Position numbers and translations under genes: made by a program | Notes under the pieces: generated by a model | Seen by the model: the letters and a program-made list of their open reading frames with translations, nothing else | Told to the model about the DNA's origin: nothing | The model's database searches: none | Part shown: positions 8,208-16,656 of the stretch, piece by piece | Position numbering within the stretch: position 1 is the stretch's first letter | Layout: every line of letters starts with the position of its first letter | Source: Silvimonas amylolytica | Lineage (GTDB): Bacteria > Pseudomonadota > Gammaproteobacteria > Burkholderiales > Chitinibacteraceae | DNA length: 64,000 bases | Direction of reading: 5' to 3' | Assembly: GCF_014645555.1 (NCBI RefSeq) | Contig: NZ_BMLY01000001.1 | Span: 515,939 to 579,938 of the forward strand

Positions 8208-8786
8208 ATGGAATTTCCCCAGCTGAAGACCGATCGCTTGCTGTTGCGCCCGTTCGTAGCCAGCGACGCCGCCGAACTGTTTGCCATCCACAGCGATGCG
8301 CAAGCCATGCGCTGGTTTGGTTCCAACCCTGCCCAGTGCCTGGACGATGCAGAGAAAATCCTGCAAGCCTTCATGACTGCGCCACAACAAGCCGTCCCCG
8401 GGATGCGCTGGGCCATCGTGCGACAAAGTGATCAGCGTCTACTGGGGTCATGCGGTTTCTTCAAATGGGACAGGGGCTGGCGTAACTGCCAGATTGGCTA
8501 CGAACTGGCGCGCGATGCCTGGCAACAAGGCTATATGCGCGAAGCCCTCGCTGCCATGCTGGGCTGGCTGTTTGCCAACCTTGGCTTGAACCGGATCGAA
8601 GCGCGAGTGCATCCGCACAATGCCAGCTCGCTCAAGGTGCTGGACAAACTGGGCTTCGTGATTGAAGGTCAGCAGCGCGAAGCCGGTTACTGGAACAACC
8701 AGTATCACCCATTGGTCCTGCTGAGTTTGCTGGCTGCAGAATTCAACCCGTCCGCAATCAGCACTGCCTCCGTGCAGCAGGCATAA
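8208..8786 (+). CDS. GNAT family N-acetyltransferase, RimJ/RimL type
   Basis: Starting at the ATG at 8208, the 192-residue protein matches the RimJ/RimL-like acetyltransferases: LKTDRLLLRPFVASDAAELF at the N-terminus, IGYELARDAWQQGYMREAL for the acetyl-CoA pyrophosphate loop, and NRIEARVHPHNASSLKVLDKLGFVIEG at the C-terminus. These enzymes acetylate N-termini of ribosomal proteins, amino acids or antibiotics; the substrate is not predictable here. The reading frame is open back to 7995, but that extension is Arg-rich, lacks family similarity and has no ribosome binding site. A strong terminator follows. Confidence 0.88.
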   Translation: MEFPQLKTDRLLLRPFVASDAAELFAIHSDAQAMRWFGSNPAQCLDDAEKILQAFMTAPQQAVPGMRWAIVRQSDQRLLGSCGFFKWDRGWRNCQIGYELARDAWQQGYMREALAAMLGWLFANLGLNRIEARVHPHNASSLKVLDKLGFVIEGQQREAGYWNNQYHPLVLLSLLAAEFNPSAISTASVQQA

Positions 8787-8795
8787 GGCGCCATC

Positions 8796-8827
8796 AAAAA
8801 GCCAGCCGTATCAGGCTGGCTTTTTTA
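8796..8827. terminator. intrinsic terminator, usable from both sides
   Basis: AAAAAGCCAGCC, a GTATCA loop and GGCTGGCTTTTT form a 7-bp GC stem flanked by A- and T-runs, between the GNAT gene and the convergent MipA/OmpV gene. Confidence 0.88.
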
Positions 8828-8869
8828 TTTACTGACCGGTAGAAGGTCGATATGGAGTGCTATCCCCCA

Positions 8870-9673
8870 CTACCACATATATCCCACGCCCACGCCATAG
8901 GTGAGTTGGCTAGCCGTACCACGCTCGGTGACGATGGGTGAATTCCCTGCCGATCCAATCAAGTACTGATCAATCACCGCGGCACCGACTGCCCAGTGAT
9001 TGTCGATTTTATAAATACCGCCCAACCAACCGTACACCTGCTGATTACCGCGATGCGCTGTGAACATGGGCAATCCGGATGCTTGCGAGGCCGCCTCATC
9101 AATCCCGTAATACGTATTCATGAAACTCTGGCTGGCCCAGGCATAACCCGCACCGCCGCCCAGCAGCAAACGCTGTGACGCCGGCACCCAGACAGAACTG
9201 AAGAACGCACCCCGTACGCCGTCATACACCTGACCGGCATTGGTCAACACATTGGCGTACAAGCGTACGCGGTAAGGAATATCGCCAGACTGATAAAGCT
9301 CGTAGCCGACAAAAGCGCCGCCTTCCAGGGTGGTGTTGATTTCCGGCAGGCGCTTAAGCACCGGGTCGTCCAGATCGCTGCGACCCAGTTTGACCGACAG
9401 CGCCGGGCCCCAGCGGAAATGTGATCCCGGCTCACCGAAATCAATCTGCGCATACGGCCCATACCACTCCAGCAGCCAACCATTGCCGTGATACTCCACG
9501 CCCGGCACGGCCCCCACCATCGTGTCTTTGCAGCCACTGCACTGCGTGGTTATCCCCACCCCCACGCCCACCATATTGGGCATTTGCGGTAAATCAAACG
9601 CCCGCGCAAACGTGGCCAACATCAATAGAGACAAACTCACCAACAGGATTTTCCAGCCGGCCAGACTGCGCAT
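8870..9673 (-). CDS. MipA/OmpV family outer-membrane protein
   Basis: The 267-residue product has a signal peptide (cleavage near ARA, residue ~26) and a beta-strand-rich body. The C-terminal pattern is that of MipA/OmpV proteins: SFMNTYYGID..ASGLPMF, then WAVGAAVIDQYLIGSAGNSPIVTERGTASQLTYG and a final aromatic residue (GVGYMW). MipA scaffolds murein synthase and hydrolase complexes in E. coli, and OmpV-like members are outer-membrane barrels. The start at 9673 has GGAG nine bases upstream; a longer frame to 9739 lacks a signal-peptide-like start. An unusual feature is a CSGC pair (TTQCSGCKD) early in the mature protein, which may form a disulfide. Confidence 0.75.
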   Translation of the reverse strand: MRSLAGWKILLVSLSLLMLATFARAFDLPQMPNMVGVGVGITTQCSGCKDTMVGAVPGVEYHGNGWLLEWYGPYAQIDFGEPGSHFRWGPALSVKLGRSDLDDPVLKRLPEINTTLEGGAFVGYELYQSGDIPYRVRLYANVLTNAGQVYDGVRGAFFSSVWVPASQRLLLGGGAGYAWASQSFMNTYYGIDEAASQASGLPMFTAHRGNQQVYGWLGGIYKIDNHWAVGAAVIDQYLIGSAGNSPIVTERGTASQLTYGVGVGYMW

Positions 9674-9816
9674 CGAAGCGTGCTCCAGATAAGGGATGAC
9701 ACTGTATTGAAGACGCGAAATGCCTAACTCACAAACCAAACAATATGATTTCGCTGAAATAGACCCCGATCATGGTTGATTGCAGACAAGTTTGGTACGC
9801 TTCGCTTCTTTGATTT

Positions 9817-11109
9817 TTGTCTGACCGCACCGTGCGAACCGCTTTGCTCTGGCTTGCTGCCACCCTGATTACACCCCGCGTGCTGGCGGCCGATGAACCT
9901 GTCATGGCTATCGAGCCCGTGCCGGAGCCCGTTGAGGCCTCTGTCCCGCAAGCGGCGTCAGCGGTCATGCCCGCGCCTGTACCCGCATCGCTCCCCGCTG
10001 TTGCGCCGCAAGCCTCTGCCCCGTCAGCGATGACGCCCGTGCCAACCCCTGCGCCACTGCAACCCAATCAGGCCGTCGCTGGTGATGCGGCCGGCCGCAC
10101 ATTGCTCAATACGCTGTTGCCAACCGGTATTCCGGATCGTGCAGGTTGGTCGACTGACATCTTCACCGCGTTCAGCACGCTGAAGATTCCCTATTCGCCC
10201 TCGTATTTCTGCGCTTCCATCGCCGTGATCGCGCAGGAATCGAGTTTCCAGAGTGACCCGGTGGTGCCTGGCCTCAATGAGATTGTCTGGAAAGAAATCG
10301 ACAAGCGCATTCACAAATTCGGAGTGCCGCGTCTGGTTGTGCAGGCGGCCTTTGCCAAAACCTCGCCAGACGGCCGTAGCTACAACGAACGCATTGATGC
10401 CCTTAGAACCGAGCGGCAAATGAATGCGCTGTTCGAAGACATGATCACCGAGTTACCGTTTGGCCCCAAATTGTTTGCCGATGACAACCCCATCCGTACG
10501 GGTGGGCCAATGCAAGTCGGGGTCGATTTTGCCAAGGGGCACGTGCAAGTCTGGCCTTATCCATACAAAATACAGCGCAGCCTGCGTGATGAAGTGTTTA
10601 CGCGGCGCGGCAGCGTCTATTTTGGCACTGCGCATTTGTTGCAATACCCGACCAGTTACCCGGAAATGATCTACCGCTTTGCCGACTACAACGCAGGTCG
10701 TTACGCCAGTCGCAGTGCAGCGATGCAACTGGCACTGGCGAAGATCACCGGCCAGAAGCTCACGCCGGATGGCTATCTGATGAGCTACAACGGCGCCGTG
10801 CCAACCAACACGGTGACTGACAGCCAGCGCGCACTGTTTTCGCTCTCTGGCAAACTGGGCTTGTCGCGCCAGCAAATGCTGGCCGATATCCGCCAGGAAC
10901 GTTACGCCGCATTTGAAAAGACGGCGACTTACACGCGGGTCTTTGCGCTAGCCGACAAAACTGCCGGCAAACCGTTGCCGCGGGCTGCGCTGCCGCAAAT
11001 CCGGCTGATCAGCCCCAAGATCACACGTAAACTCACGACGGCCTGGTTCGCCCAGCGGGTGGACGGCCGCTATCAGGATTGTCTGGGGCGTCTGGACAAC
11101 GCTCGATGA
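9817..11109 (+). CDS. DUF1615 family exported protein with lytic-transglycosylase-like core
   Basis: The product has a signal peptide (RTALLWLAATLITPRVLAA), a ~65-residue linker rich in Pro, Ala and Val, and then the conserved DUF1615 region. That region contains AVIAQESSFQSDPVVPGL, where the Glu-Ser pair resembles the catalytic Glu of soluble lytic transglycosylases, and later GGPMQV and RFADYNAGRYASR, which also echo the lysozyme-like fold. A cell-wall hydrolase function is plausible but not established. No ATG is available: the frame opens after a TGA, with TTG at 9817 or GTG at 9832 as possible starts. The linker would let the domain reach across the periplasm. Confidence 0.8.
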   Translation: MSDRTVRTALLWLAATLITPRVLAADEPVMAIEPVPEPVEASVPQAASAVMPAPVPASLPAVAPQASAPSAMTPVPTPAPLQPNQAVAGDAAGRTLLNTLLPTGIPDRAGWSTDIFTAFSTLKIPYSPSYFCASIAVIAQESSFQSDPVVPGLNEIVWKEIDKRIHKFGVPRLVVQAAFAKTSPDGRSYNERIDALRTERQMNALFEDMITELPFGPKLFADDNPIRTGGPMQVGVDFAKGHVQVWPYPYKIQRSLRDEVFTRRGSVYFGTAHLLQYPTSYPEMIYRFADYNAGRYASRSAAMQLALAKITGQKLTPDGYLMSYNGAVPTNTVTDSQRALFSLSGKLGLSRQQMLADIRQERYAAFEKTATYTRVFALADKTAGKPLPRAALPQIRLISPKITRKLTTAWFAQRVDGRYQDCLGRLDNAR

Positions 11110-11120
11110 ACGACAACAGC

Positions 11121-12395
11121 TTATAAGCCGCTGCAGAACGGGTAGTTGAGGTCCGGTACCCGGCCGCTGATGATCTGCGCAACGGCATGGCCCGCGCCCG
11201 CGCCTTCAGTCCAACCCAGGGTGCCATGTCCGGTATTCACAAACAGATTGGGGAACCGCGTACGGCCTATGTATGGCAGGTTGCCCGGTGTCGCGGGACG
11301 TAATCCAGCCCAGAAACTGGCGTTGGCATAGTCGCCTGCATGCGGAAAAATCTCTCGCGTACGTTTTAATAACGCGGCGCAACGAACAGGATTCAGGCTC
11401 AGATCATAACCATTCAGCTCTGCCGTACCCGCCGCGCGGAAACGATCGCCCAACCTTGAGAACACCAGCTTGTGGCCATCGTCGGTCAGGCTGACCTCAG
11501 GTGCATGATCACCGGCGCGAACCGGAATGGTCATCGAATAGCCTTTAACCGGGTACACATCCAGCGTAATACCCACCGACTTGAGCAAGTGCGGACTGTA
11601 ACTGCCCATGCAAACAAGGTACGCATCCGCTTTGATGCGACTCGTCTGCCAGAGGCCATCTTCATCCTGCCAACGTAACTGCGCGCCCTTCACCTCACAG
11701 CTTTCTTCGCTATCCAGGTGCAGTACTTGCGTGCCATATCTGAACGTCACGCCCTTGGCTGCGGCACGCTCGGCTAGCGCCAGAGTGAATTTGTGGGCAT
11801 CGCCAGATTCGTCACTGGGTGTATAGGTACCACCGACAATGGTTTTACGGGCGTAGGCCAGTGCGGGTTCGATCTCGATACATTGCGCCGCAGACTTGAT
11901 CTGCCGATCCAGGCCTGTTTCCCGCATATGTGCTGCAGCCGGCATGGCAGCGGCAAACTCACGCTCATCGGTGTAGTAATGGAGGATGCCGCGAGTCAAC
12001 GCGTCATAGATCAGACCGGTGTCGGCACGCAGGCTTTGCAACTGTGCGCGGCTATACAAGCCAAGGCGGACCAGATTCTTCAGATTGGCCCGCGCCCGCG
12101 CCGGTGTGCATTCACGCAAAAACCGCAGCCCCCAGCGCCATTGGTCAAGATCAGCTTTGGGGCGCCACAGCAGCGGCGCATCTTCTTCCGCCAGCCATTT
12201 GAGGATTTTCCAGGGCGCTTTGGGATTGGCCCAGGGTTCGGCGTGGCACACGGAAATCTGGCCGCCGTTGGCAAAGCTGGTCTGCAGACCGGGGCCGGGC
12301 TCGCGTTCAATGACCGTCACCTCGTGTCCGGCTTGCGCCAGAAACCACGCGGAGCTCACGCCTGCTATGCCTGCCCCCAACACGACCACCCGCAT
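11121..12395 (-). CDS. dadA: D-amino acid dehydrogenase (small subunit type)
   Basis: The 424-residue flavoprotein has an N-terminal Rossmann FAD motif VVVLGAGIAGVSSAWFLAQAGHEVTVIE, the segment QTSFANGGQISVCHAEPWANP typical of DadA, and a C-terminal block GRTRFPNLFVNTGHGTLGWTEGAGAG. DadA oxidatively deaminates D-amino acids (D-alanine in particular) to 2-oxoacids at the inner membrane and feeds electrons to quinones. Length fits the family (about 430). AGGAGG lies nine bases upstream of the ATG. No alanine racemase or Lrp-type regulator is adjacent, so a paralogue with another D-amino acid or glycine-like substrate is possible. Confidence 0.87.
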   Translation of the reverse strand: MRVVVLGAGIAGVSSAWFLAQAGHEVTVIEREPGPGLQTSFANGGQISVCHAEPWANPKAPWKILKWLAEEDAPLLWRPKADLDQWRWGLRFLRECTPARARANLKNLVRLGLYSRAQLQSLRADTGLIYDALTRGILHYYTDEREFAAAMPAAAHMRETGLDRQIKSAAQCIEIEPALAYARKTIVGGTYTPSDESGDAHKFTLALAERAAAKGVTFRYGTQVLHLDSEESCEVKGAQLRWQDEDGLWQTSRIKADAYLVCMGSYSPHLLKSVGITLDVYPVKGYSMTIPVRAGDHAPEVSLTDDGHKLVFSRLGDRFRAAGTAELNGYDLSLNPVRCAALLKRTREIFPHAGDYANASFWAGLRPATPGNLPYIGRTRFPNLFVNTGHGTLGWTEGAGAGHAVAQIISGRVPDLNYPFCSGL

Positions 12396-12583
12396 CCGCC
12401 CCGCCCTCCTGCGTCAAAGGCGCAATTATGCATGTATCCTGGCGTTGGGCGTCGACCGGTTACAATCACACTTGATCCCGGCCAGGCCGCAGCGCAATCA
12501 GGCTTGACGCGGTCATAGCGCATTTGCAGCGTTTTTTTCAAAGATGTAAATGCACACCGGCTATCCCCGACGCTTTTCTTCTG

Positions 12584-12599
12584 TAGAACAATTGTTCTA
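12584..12599. promoter_or_regulatory. 16-bp palindrome in the recA promoter, candidate SOS operator
   Basis: TAGAACAATTGTTCTA is a perfect 16-bp palindrome that abuts and overlaps the first bases of the TATAAT -10 element. It has GAAC-N4-GTTC form rather than the CTGT-N8-ACAG form expected for a betaproteobacterial LexA box. Its place next to the -10 is right for a repressor. Confidence 0.6.
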
Positions 12600-12603
12600 T
12601 AAT
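12598..12603 (+). promoter_or_regulatory. recA promoter -10 element
   Basis: TATAAT matches the sigma70 -10 consensus exactly, 37 bases before the recA ATG. The -35 (TTTCTT at 12575-12580, 17-base spacing) is weak. Confidence 0.7.
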
Positions 12604-12640
12604 CCGCCCACCACATATTTCTCTCTACAGGTCGATCGTC

Positions 12641-13693
12641 ATGGATGACAACAAGAGCAAGGCGCTTGCCGCAGCACTGGCACAAATCGAGCGGCAGTTC
12701 GGCAAGGGCGCCATCATGAAGATGGGCGATAACCAGATCGAAAACGATCTGCAGGTTGTCTCCACGGGCTCTTTGGGCCTGGATCTGGGCCTGGGGGTGG
12801 GCGGTTTGCCGCGTGGCCGTATTGTTGAAATCTTCGGGCCGGAATCCTCCGGTAAAACCACGCTGTGCCTGCACGTGGTCGCAGAAATCCAGAAACTTGG
12901 TGGCACTGCCGCGTATATCGATGCTGAAAATGCACTGGATCCGATCTACGCGCAAAAACTGGGCGTCAATGTTTCCGACATGCTGATTTCCCAGCCGGAC
13001 ACCGGCGAACAGGCACTGGAAATCGCTGACATGCTCGTGCGCTCCGGCGGCGTGGATATCATCGTGGTCGACTCGGTAGCAGCATTGGTCCCCAAGGCTG
13101 AAATTGAAGGCGAAATGGGCGATACGCACGTTGGCCTGCAAGCCCGTCTGATGAGCCAGGCCCTGCGCAAGCTGACCGGCAACATCAAGCGCACCAACAC
13201 GCTGGTGATCTTTATTAACCAGCTGCGTATGAAGATCGGTGCCATGATGCCTGGCCAGAGCCCGGAAACCACGACGGGTGGTAACGCGCTCAAGTTCTAC
13301 GCTTCCATCCGTCTGGACATCCGCCGTATTGGCGCGGTGAAAAAGGGTGAAGAAGTGATTGGTAACCAGACCAAGGTCAAGGTTGCCAAGAACAAAGTGG
13401 CGCCTCCCTTCCGCGTCATTACCTTCGATATTCTGTATGGCGAAGGCATCAGCCGCGAAGGCGAAATTGTCGAGCATGGCGTGACCCACAAGATTGTGGA
13501 GAAATCTGGCGCCTGGTACAGCTACAACGGCAACAAGATCGGCCAGGGTCTGGAAAATTCTCGCCAGTATCTGAAAGACAATCCGGAAGTGGCTGAGGAA
13601 ATCGTCGCCAAAATCCGCGAGAAGATTGGCCTGTCCAGCGCCCAGATCGAAATGGGCGGCAATCAGGATAACGAGATCGAACTCGAAATCTGA
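12641..13693 (+). CDS. recA: recombinase RecA
   Basis: The 350-residue product is a complete RecA. The Walker A GPESSGKT is at 66-73, Walker B is in [10 protein letters not shown], loop L1 is around [15 protein letters not shown], and loop L2 region [12 protein letters not shown]. The C-terminus is acidic (DNEIELEI). RecA polymerises on single-stranded DNA, catalyses strand exchange and triggers LexA self-cleavage. ACAGG lies nine bases before the ATG. The gene is followed after 24 bases by recX, the usual arrangement. The promoter carries a perfect palindrome next to and overlapping the -10 element. Confidence 0.99.
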   Translation: MDDNKSKALAAALAQIERQFGKGAIMKMGDNQIENDLQVVSTGSLGLDLGLGVGGLPRGRIVEIFGPESSGKTTLCLHVVAEIQKLGGTAAYIDAENALDPIYAQKLGVNVSDMLISQPDTGEQALEIADMLVRSGGVDIIVVDSVAALVPKAEIEGEMGDTHVGLQARLMSQALRKLTGNIKRTNTLVIFINQLRMKIGAMMPGQSPETTTGGNALKFYASIRLDIRRIGAVKKGEEVIGNQTKVKVAKNKVAPPFRVITFDILYGEGISREGEIVEHGVTHKIVEKSGAWYSYNGNKIGQGLENSRQYLKDNPEVAEEIVAKIREKIGLSSAQIEMGGNQDNEIELEI

Positions 13694-13717
13694 TTACGCT
13701 GACCGCTCTATACGCTG

Positions 13718-14245
13718 ATGCACATTGATGACGATGTGTTTGAAGAATCCGACAGCGCCGATCGTGAAAACGACGGCGCTGCGGTGTTTGACGCGGCACG
13801 TTTTCGCAACCGTGCATTGGCATTGCTGTCCCGTCGCGAGTATTCACGCGCAGAACTCCGCGCCAAACTGCGCCCGCACTGCCCCGATGCACAAATACTG
13901 GATGAATTGCTGGATGACTTCCAGCAACGCAAGTGGCTCTCTGATGAGCGCTTTGCCGAGCAATGGGCGCATTACCGATCCCAGCGCTATGGCACGCGCC
14001 GCCTGGTCGCCGAATTGCGACAGAAAGGCGTATCCAGCGACATCATCAGCAATACACTGGAAAACCTGGAAACCGACGAATTCACGACCGCTCGTGCGCT
14101 ATGGCTGCGCAAGTTTGGCCAGCCTCCGCAAGACGCCAAAGAGCGCGCCAAACAACTACGCTTCCTGGCTGCACGCGGTTTCAGCACCGGGGTGATTTAC
14201 CGCGTCGTTGGCGGTGAAGATGATTCTGATCACTTCGACGATTAA
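13718..14245 (+). CDS. recX: regulatory protein RecX
   Basis: The 175-residue product has the RecX three-helix repeat pattern: ARFRNRALALLSRREYSRAELRAKL, then LDDFQQRKWLSDERFAEQWAHYRSQRYGTRRLVAELRQKGV, and ERAKQLRFLAARGFSTGVIYRVV. RecX binds in the groove of the RecA filament and blocks its extension, limiting recombinase activity. The acidic N-terminal ~25 residues precede the conserved core. Its position just after recA supports the call. Its stop codon overlaps the end of the convergent LysR gene by four bases. Confidence 0.95.
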   Translation: MHIDDDVFEESDSADRENDGAAVFDAARFRNRALALLSRREYSRAELRAKLRPHCPDAQILDELLDDFQQRKWLSDERFAEQWAHYRSQRYGTRRLVAELRQKGVSSDIISNTLENLETDEFTTARALWLRKFGQPPQDAKERAKQLRFLAARGFSTGVIYRVVGGEDDSDHFDD

Positions 14246-15162
14246 GTGGCCCGCTCCGGGCGCTTGCCCGCCAGCCACTCCCGAAAGAACGCAATAAATA
14301 CCCTGACCTTGGCCGGTACATGCCTGCTGTCCGGGTAAACGGCATACATGCCGCCCGCCGGCAATGTCCATTCAGGCAAAAGCCGCACCAGCCGCCCATC
14401 CGTTAAGAGCGGCGTTACCGTCCCCTCATCCAGCACCACCACCCCCGCACCATGCTGTGCCAGTACCAGAGCCGTGGTTGGCGTGCTTGTACGCATGGCG
14501 GGCTGAACACGAATCGTGCAGTTCTCGCCTTCCGGGTGCACAAAAGTCCAGGTCAGCGGCGCGGACAACAAACTCAATACCAGCCAGCGCTCCCCGACCA
14601 GATCGCGCGGGTGTTGCGGCTTCAACCCGGAACGCGCGAGGTAATCGGGAGAGGCCACCGCAAATTGCTCAAACCGCCCCAGTTGCGTAGCGCGCAAGCT
14701 GGAATCACGCAGCCAGCCCATGCGAATCGCCACGTCTACCCGCTCCCGGACCAGGTCTAGCACCTCATCTGTTGCCAACAAATCAATCTGTAAATCCGGG
14801 TAAAGATCGCCAAATGCTGCCAAAGCCGGAGCCAGCAAACTGGCGGCATGATCCGCTGGCGCGGTGATACGCAGCGTACCGGTCGGCACAGCAACCTCGC
14901 CGTTCAAGCGCGCCACACTGTCATGCAAAGACTGGAGCAGTGGCGCGGTATCTCGCAGCAAGGTCTCACCCGCTTCCGTCAGCGTTACCCGGCGCGTAGT
15001 ACGCACAAACAGGGCTGTACCCAGTTGCGCTTCCAGCCGCGCAATCTGTTGGCTTAGCCCCGCCTTGGTCATCCCCAGGCGCTCTGCGGCAGCCGTAAAA
15101 CCACCGGCCTCGGCCACTGCGGCAAAGAGTTCAATCCGGTTCAGATTCAGCGGTTCAGCCAT
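14242..15162 (-). CDS. LysR family transcriptional regulator
   Basis: From the ATG at 15162, the 306-residue protein has the LysR N-terminal helix-turn-helix (LNRIELFAAVAEAGGFTAAAERLGMTKAGLSQQIARLEAQLG) and a substrate-binding effector domain with the common ending VPAKVRVFIAFFREWL. It is divergent from the DsbA/FrnE-like gene, sharing ~105 bases of upstream DNA. LysR regulators often control the divergent gene, so the thiol oxidoreductase and the downstream NmrA-like gene are likely targets. The shared gap contains the AT-rich TTGTAAACAA. An upstream extension to 15198 is hydrophobic and unlike the family. Confidence 0.9.
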   Translation of the reverse strand: MAEPLNLNRIELFAAVAEAGGFTAAAERLGMTKAGLSQQIARLEAQLGTALFVRTTRRVTLTEAGETLLRDTAPLLQSLHDSVARLNGEVAVPTGTLRITAPADHAASLLAPALAAFGDLYPDLQIDLLATDEVLDLVRERVDVAIRMGWLRDSSLRATQLGRFEQFAVASPDYLARSGLKPQHPRDLVGERWLVLSLLSAPLTWTFVHPEGENCTIRVQPAMRTSTPTTALVLAQHGAGVVVLDEGTVTPLLTDGRLVRLLPEWTLPAGGMYAVYPDSRHVPAKVRVFIAFFREWLAGKRPERAT

Positions 15163-15267
15163 ATATTTGTAAACAAAAAGTGAACAGTTAATTATCAACC
15201 AGCTGCTTTATCCGATCAATCCAATTGCCGACAATGTCCGCCATACCGATTGATCTGGAACCCGCCA

Positions 15268-15918
15268 GTGCAACCTGCCCTGACCTTACTGTTCGACCCT
15301 TTGTGTGGCTGGTGCTACGCCGCCCACCCCGTGCTGGAAAAACTGTCTGCTGCACTGGCTGGGGACGTGCAATGGCAACTGTTGCCAACCGGCCTGTTTG
15401 CTGGCGAAGGCGGCCAGGCGATGACTGCGCAAAAACGGGATTACTTCTGGCAAAACGACCAGCGCATTGCCGAGATGACCGGTCAACCGTTTACTCAGGC
15501 TTATTACGATCAAGTGCTGTGTGACTTCGATAGCCGGTTTGATTCAGCGCTGGCCACCAAGGCATGGTTTCTGATTGCCCAGGCAAAGCCAGCGCAAGCA
15601 TTGGCGGCGCTGCAGGACATCCAGCGGGTGCGTTATATCCATGGTCATGGTAGCTCCGACCTGGAAGCACTGACCGCCGTGGCCACGCAATATGGGCTGG
15701 ATGGCAATACGTTCAGCGCAGCCATGCGGGATGAAACACCCGCCGAGCTTGCTGCGGCCATCACACAGGCTAGCCAGATGATGAGCAGCTTTGGGGTGTC
15801 TGGCGTCCCTTCACTGATTTTGCACACCCCCAAAGGCAGTGGCGTCGTGCCCGGCGGCGCGCTGTACCAGAACCCTGAGCAACTGATCGCGATGATCCGT
15901 AATGCGCTCTCGGCCTGA
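15268..15918 (+). CDS. DsbA/FrnE-like thioredoxin-fold oxidoreductase
   Basis: The protein has a thioredoxin-like DsbA fold with the active site CGWC in LLFDPLCGWCYAAHPVLEKL and the cis-proline segment SSFGVSGVPSLIL. There is no signal peptide, so it is cytoplasmic like FrnE/2-hydroxychromene-2-carboxylate-isomerase relatives, unlike true periplasmic DsbA. No ATG is available at the N-terminus. GTG at 15268 (216 residues) puts FDPLCGWC at the normal distance; TTG at 15250 is the alternative. It is divergent from a LysR gene and followed after 45 bases by an NmrA-like gene, suggesting a small redox-responsive unit. Confidence 0.83.
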   Translation: MQPALTLLFDPLCGWCYAAHPVLEKLSAALAGDVQWQLLPTGLFAGEGGQAMTAQKRDYFWQNDQRIAEMTGQPFTQAYYDQVLCDFDSRFDSALATKAWFLIAQAKPAQALAALQDIQRVRYIHGHGSSDLEALTAVATQYGLDGNTFSAAMRDETPAELAAAITQASQMMSSFGVSGVPSLILHTPKGSGVVPGGALYQNPEQLIAMIRNALSA

Positions 15919-15963
15919 TCAACAAACACAACACCCACAGCAAGACCAACAAGGAGAAACACC

Positions 15964-16608
15964 ATGAATATCGCCCTGATCGGCGCGACCGGCTTTATCG
16001 GTTCTGCCCTGCTGCAAGAAGCCCTGCAACGGGGTCACAAGGTGACCGCCCTGGTACGTGACACCAGCAAGCTGCCGGCACATGCCAACCTGACCGCAAT
16101 CGCCGCGGATGTGAACGACGTTGCGGCTCTGGCCAGCGCCCTCAAAGGTAACGATGCAGTGATCAGCGCGTTGAGCGGCCACGCACAAGGCAATGACACC
16201 ATGCGGGCTTATTTTGTGGCCGGTTACCACAGCATTCTGACCGCGATCAAAACCGCCGGTATCAAGCGCATTCTGGTCGTCGGCGGCGCGGGTAGTCTGG
16301 AAATCGCACCGGGCGTGCAACTGGTTGATACCCCCAACTTCCCGGATGCGTACAAACAATCTGCGCTAGGTGCGCGTGACGTGCTCAACCTGCTGCGTGA
16401 GGAAACGACGCTGGACTGGACCCTGCTGAGCCCCGCAGCCATGATCAAACCAGGCCCACGCACTGGCCAGTTCCGTCTGGGTAGCGATCAACTGGTGACG
16501 GACGCCCAAGGCAATAGCGAGATTTCGGTCGCAGATTACGCCGTCGCCATGCTGGATGAAGCCGAGCAAGGCAAGCATATCCAGCGCCGCTTTACCCTGG
16601 CGTACTAG
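15964..16608 (+). CDS. NAD(P)-binding protein, NmrA/SDR-like (YwnB type)
   Basis: The 214-residue protein starts with the nucleotide-binding motif IALIGATGFIGSALLQEALQRGHKVTALVRD and continues as an atypical short-chain dehydrogenase with ILVVGGAGSLEIAPG and WTLLSPAAMIKPGPRTG. The family includes NAD(P)H-sensing and flavin- or quinone-reducing proteins. AAGGAG is nine bases before the ATG. It follows the FrnE-like gene by 45 bases and is closed by a strong terminator. The pairing with a thiol oxidoreductase and a LysR regulator suggests a redox or aromatic-stress response, which is inference. Confidence 0.87.
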   Translation: MNIALIGATGFIGSALLQEALQRGHKVTALVRDTSKLPAHANLTAIAADVNDVAALASALKGNDAVISALSGHAQGNDTMRAYFVAGYHSILTAIKTAGIKRILVVGGAGSLEIAPGVQLVDTPNFPDAYKQSALGARDVLNLLREETTLDWTLLSPAAMIKPGPRTGQFRLGSDQLVTDAQGNSEISVADYAVAMLDEAEQGKHIQRRFTLAY

Positions 16609-16616
16609 CCAACAAC

Positions 16617-16646
16617 AAAAAGGCCCGCATTAGCGGGCTTTTTTGT
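16617..16646. terminator. bidirectional intrinsic terminator
   Basis: A-run, GCCCGC, ATTA loop, GCGGGC and T-run form a symmetrical terminator between the NmrA-like gene and the convergent LysR gene. Confidence 0.88.
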
Positions 16647-16656
16647 TGGGGCAGAT

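Noticed and set aside
12575-12640. Classical CTGT-N8-ACAG LexA box before recA
   Set aside because: CTGT occurs at 12581, but the matching ACAG at the right distance is absent; the palindrome reported instead has a different form.
12365-13489. 374-codon minus-strand frame opposite recA
   Set aside because: Antisense shadow of recA; it would also overlap the dadA start.
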